Shown here: in pieces, positions 55,185 to 64,000 of the stretch
Layout of the letters: each line of letters starts with the position of its first letter
Position numbering within the stretch: the stretch's first letter is position 1
Origin: Pholiota molesta
Taxonomy: Eukaryota; Basidiomycota; Agaricomycetes; Agaricales; Strophariaceae
DNA: 64,000 nucleotides
Assembly (NCBI GenBank): GCA_014925825.1
Contig: JACGCK010000205.1
Location: 1-64,000 of the forward strand
Direction of reading: 5' to 3'
Program-made: the position numbers and the translations under genes
The notes under the pieces: generated by a model
Databases searched by the model: none
Seen by the model: the letters and a program-made list of their open reading frames with translations, nothing else
Told to the model about the DNA's origin: nothing

Positions 55185-58100
55185 ATGTCTGACTCCTTCG
55201 CAGATCTCTGGTCTGCCTCGGCCCCAGCAAAACCTAAGCCCCAAACCCTCTCCTCCGCCCTCTCCTCCTCATCGACGCAGCACAGATCGACCACCGCCTC
55301 CAAACCCGATGTCTTCGCCCTCCTCGCCGGATCTGGCTCCACCCCAGGCTCAGGTACATCGACACCGCGATATGGGACGGGCTTGGGACCCCCTGCGAGC
55401 GGTGGCTCGCGCCCGATAACGCCATCGCTCTCGACCCTGTCCACCGTTCCCGCCACGACGAACACGATCGGCCGACAGACGACGCCGCAGCCACCGCCGC
55501 AGTCCATAGCCAAGACGGGGAGCAGGGGCGCCGCGGATGCGTTCGGCGACCTCTTCGCGCCGTCGTCGACCGCGGCTGGGAGCGGCAACATGACGCTCGC
55601 CGCGCGGCTCGCCATGGAGGCGCAGCGCAAGGGCTCCTCTGCGCAGCTCGGGAGGGGGGGTGGAGCAGCGACAGCCAGCAGCGGCGCGGGTGGGGACGCC
55701 TCTGCGTGGGCGGGGCTCGACGCCCTCTCGGGCGGGCTGACAGCTGTCCCTGTCGCAGGTCGGAGTGGTGGCGGCCAGCCATCGAGGGCTCAGGGGGTCG
55801 TGGTCGACGACGTGGATGACTGGGGCCTGTCGGATTTCGGGAGGAGTGCCGCCGCCACCGTTGGGGCTGCCTCTCGTGCGGCTGGCAGCAGGAATGGCGC
55901 GGGTGCAGAGCGGCTTAAGCAGAAGACGGCCACCACCAACTTATGGGATCTGGACGACTTCGCAGCAAGCACGACGCCTGCCTCGGGCTCGACTTCGGGC
56001 GCCAAAAACGGCGCCGTCCACTCTCAATCCATTTCGACCGCTGGACGCAACGGCAGTCGTACGGCGCACAGAGAAAGAGTTACCTCGCCAGACGACGAGT
56101 TCGACTTCGGAGGGCGGGAGGATAGGGTGGACGAGGCGAGGTGGGCGCACAAGGGCCACGCTACTCGAACCGACAAACTGCTGGATCTATTCGACGATGA
56201 TCACGACCTGACGGACGGACCTCAATCGTCCCGTGGCTTATTGGACCCAGAGCACCACGACCACAACGAGGACGACGTCCTCGGCATGCTAAGCAAGCCC
56301 ATCTCAGGCCCAAAGGTAATCCAACCCTAACTCTATTCCCCGAGCCCTCGCTGAGTTTCTCATTAGACACGGTACACACCCTCCCCCGACCCCTTCCGCC
56401 ACCGCCGCTCCCCGCCAGCATCCGCGCCCCGCCCGCCGTCGCCGCCGCCGCACGTCCTCGGACAGATCGTCGAGATGGGATTCTCCGTCCCGCAGGCGCG
56501 GGCCGCGCTCGCGCAGACCGCGACCGGGCTCGACGTGCCCGCCGCGATCGAGCGCCTGCTCAACGGCTCCTCCAGCCCCGCGCCCCCGCCCGCGACGCAT
56601 CTCACACCGCCCGCCCGCGCCGCGCCTCAACCAGAAACACCACCTACAAGGCCCAGGAGCGTGCCGAAGGGGCAGAAGGAGCGCGAGCGCGAGCGGCTCG
56701 AGCGCCAACGCACCGCCGCTGGTGCCGCTGGTGCTGCGGGCGAAGGGGGCGCCCTGTCGACCCCGAGCGTGGCGGAGCTCCAGGAGCACGCGGACAAGCT
56801 GCTCGCGCAGGCGTCGGAGATCGGGCTCAGCGTGTTCAGCAAGGCGAGCGCGATGTGGGGGAAGGGGCGGGAGAAGGTCGTCAAGGCGTACGAGGAGCGC
56901 GCTGGCGGCACGCCGGCGCCGTTCGCCGACGCCACGGCCCCGCGGGGTGCGCGCGCGAGGGAAGGCGCTGGAAGGGCCGTGGATGGGCGCCCGAAGTGGA
57001 TGCAGGAGGCGGTGGGTGAGGAATACGCGGAGACGCCGCAGCAGGGTGGGTTTAGGGACGAGGACGAGGGCGATGGTGATGTAGTCTTCGATGATGGCGG
57101 AAGTTTCCCAGCGGAGCAGACGCGCCCAGGCAAGGCAACACACCACGAAGAGGAAGTCGACCTCTTTTCAGACGCCTCAGCTACTCCACGAACCCACACA
57201 CAGAGTTCTGCGCCCTCAACGCGCCCAGGCCCGCCTCACGGCCGGCCTACACCGGGCCGCCAACAGTCCGCCTCATCCTCACGTTCCACGCCCGCTGCTT
57301 CTCAACCCATCCCGCCCGCACCTGAACGCACGCTCCCCACTGCGTCGCCCGCTGCGCTCGCCGCCGCGCTGAAGCACAAAACCACAGGGACGGCGCAGTT
57401 CAAGCTCGGGCAGCACGCCGCCGCCGCGGACGCGTACACCGCGGGCCTCCGCGCGCTCCCCGCGGGGCACCTGCTGCGCGTGCCGCTCTACACCAACCGC
57501 GCGCTTGCGCGCATCCGCTGCGGGGAGTATCAGGCCGCGGAGGACGACTGCGCGCGCGCGCTCCGCGTGGTGCTCGGCGACCCCCCCTCTGCGGACGACG
57601 ACGACGCGCTTGGACTGGACCCGCACGCAGCGGCGCCGATGACAGAGGGGAAGAGCGTGGTGTGGACGCCGGCGGCCCTGCCGCCCTCCCTCGCGACGAA
57701 TGCGACCCAGACGGCGGCGACGGCGTGGGCGCACCCGCAGGGGCGCGGCGTGGACCTCGCGGACGGGTACGTCAAGGCGCTGCGGCGGCGCGCGGAGGCG
57801 CGCGAGGGGCGCGAGAAGTGGGCCGCGGCCGCGCACGACTGGGAGGTGCTCGCCGGGTGCGCGTGGGCGCCCGAGGGCGTGCGGCGGGACGCGATGCGCG
57901 GACGCGGGCGCTGCAGGGGGATGATGACGGACGACGCCACTGCTAGTGCCAATGGCGCGACGACGACGACGACGACCGCAGCGAGCAGCCGACCGAAACC
58001 TACCCCGAAGCCCAAACCCCGACCTACCCCCGCACCCAGCGTCCCCTCGGCGCCGTCCCAGGCCCTGCGGGCGCTGCAGTCGCAGAACGCGCAAGCGGAG

Positions 58101-58600
58101 GCGGACGAGTCGCTGAAGGACTCCCTGAAGGACGCGGTGGACGCGCGGCTCGCGGGCTGGCGCCAGGGGCGCGAGGGCAACATCCGCGCGCTCCTGGTGG
58201 GGCTCGACGTCGTGCTGTGGGACACCGCGCTCGAGGGCGTGCGCGTGCGCGGGCTGCACGAGCTGCTGTCGCCCGCGCAGGTGAAGAAGGGGTATGTGCG
58301 TGTGATTGCGCGCGTGCATCCTGATAAGGTGCGTTCTTCTCGCTCTTGCGTTGCGTGTATATGTTTCGTCTATCCTCTCCCTCTTGGTATGCGTGCATAC
58401 GTTTCGTCTGTGCTTTTACTCCCCTTTTCTGCGTTCATTCTTTGACGTTAAGTTGCATGATCCTGATCGCTGACGCGCTATTTCTTTTCATTTCACAGCT
58501 GAATTCGTCGAACTCGACTGTGGAGCAGCGCATGCTCGCGAATGGCGTGTTTGGTACGCTTAACGAGGCGTGGATCGCCTTCCAAGCCACACAGAAGTAG
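55185..58600 (+). CDS. Auxilin/Swa2-like J-domain protein for clathrin uncoating
   Basis: Three exons (55185-56315, 56367-58328, 58499-58600) give 1064 residues. In order: a low-complexity N-terminal half with DWGLSDFG, NLWDLDDF and a clathrin-box-like LLDLFDD (about residues 331-337); a UBA domain near 405-445 (HVLGQIVEMGFSVPQARAAL); TPR repeats near 705-800 (AALKHKTTGTAQFKLGQHAA, YTNRALARIRCGEYQAAEDD); and a C-terminal J domain with intact HPDK at 1028-1031, just before the last intron, followed by FGTLNEAWIAFQ. This is the Swa2/auxilin plan, which recruits Hsp70 to strip clathrin from vesicles. The C-terminal helix is supplied by the small last exon after a 170-nt intron. The gene is intact and looks single copy. 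Confidence 0.9.
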
Positions 58601-58604
58601 ACAT

Positions 58605-59850
58605 CCTCTCTCCGTCAGTGAGGGTATGGGGTCGTCATCTAACCGGGACTTTGATTTTTGGACCATCGGAATATTTATTTTGCGTTTGTATAGAGAATCG
58701 TTCGAAATGTATATTCCCAACCTACAGACAGTATCCGCACATATGCTTTTAGGTAACGATGGGCGTTCTTTTCACTTCTATGGTTCCTAATAACACCCTA
58801 GAATTTTGAATCTGTGGCCTTCTGTGGCTGGGATCTCCTTTGAGTGCGTAACCGCATGGTATATTTCGGCACATATCTCTTCGTCGTTCAAGAAGGATTG
58901 AGCATCGTATAAAAGTTTAAGCATTCGATTTGACACCTTGTTTGGGGTGCAATTGCCCTTCCTGCTTTACATTGAGATGACTCCTCAGGATGCAATCTCA
59001 CTGATGCGTCTTCTGTAGGGAACATCGATGCGCCGATATCAAGGGTCGCGCCCTTGTAGATTGCACGCGCGGGCTTCTCTCACCCGAGACCGACGGCGAC
59101 CGCAGCGACTCCAACTGTGGCCTGAGCATGCGTAGAAGAAATTGAACATGGGATGAGATTTATCGGCGTTCGTAGCACTCGTTTCGCCTCCAGAATATTC
59201 AGCCTTCAGTCAATCTCTCTCGGCCAACAACGTCTCCAGGAGTCCAAGGCCTCTGCCAATTAGACACTATTCACCGGCTATACGCCACCTTGTATACTGA
59301 TTCCGGGCTGAGTAGTTTGTACCGTTGCGTTTTGAAGTGCCACTTCGCAAGGTTGTCTGTCTTTTACGCAGGATCTGCATCTCTCGCTTCAACATGAGTA
59401 TGCATGTGGAGGTATTTTGTGTTCCAAGTCCGCGATTAGTCCCATGGCAAGACTTACGACGCTGTTCAGATGTTGAAACTTTGAAGAGTTACTCTTCGGA
59501 TAAGCACGTTTATGCCATGTCACATAGGCAACCGGGAAGAAAGCGAACCGGTATCCATCGACATGTAGTCATCGTCGTAGTCTAAGTCATTAAATAACAT
59601 CCTTACATCTGCCCTTGAGATTCTGCCCGCCGTCCGCATGTCGCTCGCTTTCTGGCCGCACATCGACTTCGCCAATTTGACAATTCTCACGCGCTACCTT
59701 TCCCCAATTCCGCCTTATGTTGGCTCCAGGACCGATATGGAGGTTGTTCTCCTTGTTTAAGCACACTACCATCTCATGAACTCCCCGCATCCCCCCGTCG
59801 AACTCGACCCCGCCTGTATCACCGCTGCAACAGAGAACCTCGCTTTTCGG
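58605..59850. other. Intergenic, no gene confirmed
   Basis: 59643-59756 has an ATG with a short open frame (MSLAFWPHIDFANL) and splice-like signals that could be an upstream exon of the next gene, but the link is not secure. Confidence 0.35.
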
Positions 59851-59852
59851 AA

Positions 59853-61161
59853 ATGGTCTGCTGGTCAGCAACCACGCCATCATGCGCCAAGGATTCAACT
59901 GACTGCGTTACCTTATCTCCATTGACAGTGGCTGCGCTCGCGGTTCTGGTATGGGAGTACGCGCTCACAGCGCGCAGTGAATTTCGTTACATTTGGAGGT
60001 ACTTCTCACTGGCTTGTGATCCTAGATTCGCTGATTGTTGACCGCTTTCGCAGGAGACCTGTATCGGTAGTCAAAGTCATCTACCTTTTCGCGCGATATT
60101 ATGGGCTTGTGGTGCAAGCGTGAGTCTTCCTTCCGATCGCGTCATACATCCCATGCGAGTATTTGTTTCCAGTGTGAACTTGCATTTAGTGAGCGGTCCT
60201 TTGTGGAACTTGGCGATTCCAGAGCAAGTCTGCCACAAATGGTTCCTATTCCTTATCGGATCGTCGTGTCTTTTGCTGGCGGCGGTAGACGCAATCCTCA
60301 TGTTGAGAGGTACGAACTTCCTGAGCGTCACAAATAAAGATCATGGCGCAATGCTCTAGTGTACGCCTATACTAACATCGATGTTTAGTTTACGCCCTGT
60401 ATCTGCAAGACGTGAAGGCGGGCATATTCCTAGCGACATTATTTATTGCTCAACAGGGGTTCGAATCTTACATAGCGCCGGCCACTGTCTTTGGAGTTCC
60501 CTACGACTCGATCTGCGACTCGCGTGGGACTCATCATGGTGCGGTATACTTTGGGTCGGTGCTCCCTTCACTCTTCCACTGACCCAGTTTGCTCATCCCT
60601 ACCTGCCGTTGTTTTTCATGAAGCGTCTCATTATGGGTAGTTCATCTGACGCTGGTGGCGATGACGCTCGCGAAGCGCAACTTGGCGGTGCTCGGGGCGC
60701 CCGTCGTACGATTGGTCCGGCGCGATGGAATCTGGATAGTTGCGGTCATATGCGGTAAGTTTCCTCATTTTGTAGCTCAACTGTGTGTTGATGTACGTAT
60801 ACCTCGTTGATAGGCCTTTTCACTGCGATTATTCCATATGCCGTTGCCAAGCAAGTATCAAAAGCACACATAGCTTTCGGGTACGCCATCTCGCTTTGTT
60901 GTTTCTAGCGTTGTATTGATAGATATACGACTGTCGGATGAATCAGTTGGCCAATATCAATTTTTTCACTCTCCGTAAGTGGGATTCACGGTCCTCTCGA
61001 TTCCACAATTGATTATAATTCAGTGCTGTCGAATGATAATGAACATGCTCCAGCTTGGGGTCAACCCCGTAGAGGAGACAGAAGAAAGCAGAACAAGTTT
61101 GTCGACTGATGACAATGACCCCGACACGTTCAGATTGCGGACCTTAGAGTTCGACAGATAG
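59853..61161 (+). CDS. DUF6533-type multi-pass membrane protein, with an apparent one-base frame break
   Basis: Exons 59853-59998, 60054-60119, 60173-60309 and 60389 to about 60530 join in frame. They encode AALAVLVWEYALTARSEFRYIWRRP, then YYGLVVQAV, then a hydrophobic helix (WFLFLIGSSCLLLAAVDAI), then YALYLQDVKAGIFLATLF. This is the N-terminal DUF6533 signature of agaricomycete membrane proteins. Downstream, MTLAKRNLAVLGAPVVRLVRRDGIW (from 60661) and LFTAIIPYAVAKQ are the expected later segments, but one base is missing near 60633-60636 to connect them. The end of the gene (CCRMIMNMLQLG, to 61161) also joins imperfectly. It is either a young pseudogene or has sequence errors. Function of the family is not known to me. 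Confidence 0.7.
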
Positions 61162-61169
61162 TCGACCAC

Positions 61170-62440
61170 TATTTTATAACATTAATGTACCTAAAAAATG
61201 AAGTGATACTGCCAGATAGACACCTTAGGCGAAGGTGCGAAGGCAAGTGCGAGCAAGTGGATCTCGCCGATCGGTCAATCCAGGAGAATTGAAGACGACG
61301 AAGCAGGAAGAACAGGTCAGATTTCAATGTCGTGGTCGTTGGCCTTCTGAAATCAGGACTGGCAATGCCGGCATCACGGAAGATGCCGACCATTGCTTAG
61401 GCATTCGTCCCTCCTCACTGCTCAGTATGTAGCCCTCACTCCAGCCTCACTCCCTGCTAGACGAACACATTCTGATACACTTCAACGGCTCTGGAAAGAT
61501 TGAAGCACGCGAAAATACATGAGCATCATGGACGAAAAGACGCAGGCTGTCGGTGGAGGCATGAGTGATGATCGATGAGGAATTGATGGCCCGTGGGTGA
61601 TCGCTGAATGGAAGATTCAGCGTTGTGCACCGCCAATCCAAAGGTCAGTTCACACTGGTGTCCCTACTCCTAACTTGTGGTATTGCTCGTTATTCTAATC
61701 GGCTTTGGAAACGAAGCAGTCCATGTAATCCTTTGTTTCCTAGTAGCAGAGAGCCAACGGTGATGACATGCGCATCTTGTGTGAACCAGGAAGCGCTTGA
61801 CTGCTTTGTGTTGTTCAGGCTGATAGTTCTGCTAGGCTTGTGTTATTGGGGAGGATTTGGTGCATTCCGAGCCCCAGAGAGGCGCTGTGGATGAGTTACT
61901 TTCCTTTGGTTTCAATGGCTGGCGTCGTGCGCCTTTTCTGCATCCGCAGTATATCGATGCTCGACACAGTTGCTAGCTTCTGGGCTCTGGGCTCGCAGCA
62001 TGGCATGACCCAAATTTCCGTACCGTCGTCTAGAAGCTCTCTCTCTCGGTTCTATGACGATGTGGCCCTTTGGCAGTTCCGAGTCACCGACCTCATCCTT
62101 CGATCTCATTCTCTTTTACCTTGCATCTCATTCTTGATACGGGCTATCGTTACATATGTTTGAATTCGGTTCCATGTTACTTTTTGGCGAGCAGCTTGGC
62201 TGGGCCCAATTCTGAATTGTCCCGAAGGAGTGTTTCCGTTTACCCTCTGTATGGGGGCTTAGGCAATAAGGGATGAAGACTAAAAGACTAAATAAAAGAT
62301 ATAGACAATGCAGAGCAAACAGTTCCTGTCACGTCAACCTGCCAGATCCTCATAAGTACCCCAAACGTGCATTTGTCCCAGTATTTAACACGAAGACATG
62401 TATTAACTAGAATGTATATGTAAAGCACACGCGAATAATG
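61170..62440. other. No gene recognised
   Basis: Contains open frames at 61625-61894 and 61840-62163 with hydrophobic stretches but no recognisable family and no convincing splice structure. Confidence 0.4.
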
Positions 62441-62450
62441 AGACGCGTCA

Positions 62451-64000
62451 TCATCCCATCTGCGCAATCGCCGCGTCCAACTTCAGCAGCGCATCCGCAT
62501 GCGTGAGCGCCTTGGGACCATACTCCGGCCGCAGCCTCGCCTGGGCCAACCAGCTATCCAAAACCTCCAACAGCTCCACCATCGCCTCGCTCAACAGACC
62601 CTCCGAATACCGCACCACACCCAGCGGGGCCTGGACCCGGTTCAGCATCCACTGGTCGTCGAACGAAATCTGGCCGAACATGGCGCGGAAGAAGCGGCGC
62701 AGTCTCTCGTGCGCGGATGGGTCTAACTCGGATGCCTGAGCGTCGAGGAGCAGGTGTCGTGTTAGGGCGTAGCCGAGGACGTAGATGATCGGTTCGATGT
62801 CGTGTTTGGGTTCGTGCTTTATAGGAGCGTTCATTACAATCGCTCTTGATATATCTGCAGCCATGAAGGGCGCTGTTCCCTAGACACAGAAAAAAGTGTT
62901 TTCAGGAGATAAACTTCGCCGTCATGATTACATATCCCACTTACCGACCATGCAGCGCCATCTATAGCACTGTCCGTACCGCCACCAGAAACATATGTGA
63001 CCTGAGGGACAGCTGCCCCTACGATGCCAGCCGAGGAGCCGGCGACACTCGCGCAATCCAAATCCAACAAAAACCCTTCAGCGCCCGCCTCAGGCATAGT
63101 CTCCGCAGAGAGCATGATATTACCCGCGTTTATATCGCGATGCACGATACCCTGCTCGCACAGGATCTGGTGCGCTGGACACGACACATCCACCATCAAA
63201 AATACAGCACCGATAACAAGAATGGACGCGTACCGCTGAGCGCGGCCCGTATCCCCAACAGCAGCTCCTTCTCTGAGCGGTACTCCCACAGTGGGCGGCC
63301 ACGCGTATTAAAGAGCACCCAATGCAGAACTACATCCTGCGCGCCCCCGTCGTGCGTCCCGTTGACATCCAAAAACGCGCTGCGCAGAGTATGCGCCGTA
63401 ATACGCCTCCGCCCTCCAGGGAAGCACACATCTTCTCCTGCATAGAATTTCGCGAGGCCAGGATGCCTCGGATCGCGGCATATACGCCAGCTTCCGACAT
63501 TGTCGACGAGCGCCTCCATGTCAATACGAATGCGGGACCCACGCCATTCTCGCGTACGAGCCACATGGACGTGCCGCAGAGCGACACGGAGGTCCAGACC
63601 GGTGGGCCGGAGGTGTGCCAAGTGCGACCGTCCATAGTTATCATGTACGTCGGGAAAGTTCCTCTAGGTGGGTCCCCATTGCGCTCCCGTTTCGTTTGGT
63701 GTCGCTGGAGGGTAACCTCAGAATATGGAGAGCGCGACGGAGAATAGCAGGAACGGGCGCGCAGAGAGGTGCATGCGCGCGTATTCCGTCGCTTGACGGA
63801 CGAGGGATGTTACGGGTTTAGAATTGAGATCTTGGGTGGGAGGGTACTGGGGCCGGTGGTGAGGGGAGGGGCGGACGAGGCAGAAAGCAGCGGTGTGGCG
63901 CCAGATCTTTTCCATTGGTCTCCAGAGGCGGGTGGCGGTGGGGTCGATGTTGACATTGAGGTTGGGGGGTGTTCTAAGAGAATGGAGTCGAGGGTACCTT
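62451..64000 (-). pseudogene. FunK1 kinase copy C, with the family C-terminus, broken and cut by the window end
   Basis: Minus strand. The C-terminal exon (62868-62451: GTAPFMAADIS ... LDAAIAQMG) is complete, unlike copies A and B. Upstream exons carry the catalytic loop IVHRDINAGNIML (near 63140-63105), LLDLDCASV and an insert with TYVSGGGTDS. Defects: the segment encoding GSQFC...RSLTC in copy B is deleted, so SVALSIF is followed at once by the EVTLQR region (near 63722). A frame change also lies near 63470, between VYAAIRG and HPGLAKF. Introns at about 62882-62945 and 63182-63240 match copy B. The N-terminal region continues beyond 64000. The gene lies in opposite orientation and about 20 kb from the other copies. 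Confidence 0.78.

Noticed and set aside
56304..58319. Long minus-strand open frames opposite the auxilin-like gene
   Set aside because: Shadows of GC-rich coding sequence; the plus strand carries UBA, TPR and J-domain motifs.

Overview
The window reads as nuclear DNA of a mushroom-forming basidiomycete (Agaricomycetes). The evidence is the short introns (about 50-65 nt, GT-AG with one GC-AG), F-box-like proteins of the agaric type, FunK1 fungal kinases, a DUF6533 membrane protein, a DUF6589 protein and a secreted ricin-B-type lectin. No telomere repeats, rRNA or tRNA genes and no CRISPR array were seen.

Layout. (1) 1-12.9 kb is a large, decayed inverted repeat: left arm 1-2453 plus 8201-8935, right arm about 9020-12905. 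It is interrupted by an intact 5.74-kb element (2454-8191) holding two spliced, uninterrupted genes tail to tail: a RecQ-type helicase and a 1039-residue DUF6589 protein. The element is bounded by a 9-bp target duplication (CGCCGGCCC) and short terminal inverted repeats (TAGTCT/AGACTA). The un-inserted version of the same site survives at 10295-10303 in the opposite arm. It therefore looks like a self-contained DNA transposon with a helicase/DUF6589 gene pair, and it is the main discovery candidate here. (2) 12.9-18.2 kb is gene-poor, made of duplicated gene debris. (3) 19.2-20.5 kb is a secreted two-domain beta-trefoil lectin gene with one apparent base missing. (4) 21.4-42.1 kb is a tandem array in which FunK1 kinase genes (now relics) alternate with F-box genes: five F-box copies, each with kinase sequence upstream, grown by segmental duplication. 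(5) 42.7-47.2 kb is a BCAS3-like WD40 gene on the minus strand. (6) 48.2-51.4 kb is intergenic, with a local duplication. (7) 51.5-54.8 kb holds two further, unrelated F-box genes. (8) 55.2-58.6 kb is an auxilin/Swa2-like gene (clathrin box, UBA, TPR, J domain). (9) 59.9-61.2 kb is a DUF6533 membrane-protein gene. (10) 62.5-64.0 kb is a third FunK1 pseudogene, running off the window.

The window mixes single-copy housekeeping genes (auxilin, BCAS3) with rapidly turning-over accessory families (F-box, FunK1, DUF6533) and mobile DNA. F-box proteins select substrates for SCF ubiquitin ligases and FunK1 is an expanded kinase family. Their repeated pairing is striking, but the kinases here are mostly broken, so a joint function can only be inferred for the ancestral unit. 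Exon coordinates were derived by reading splice sites by eye, without transcript data.
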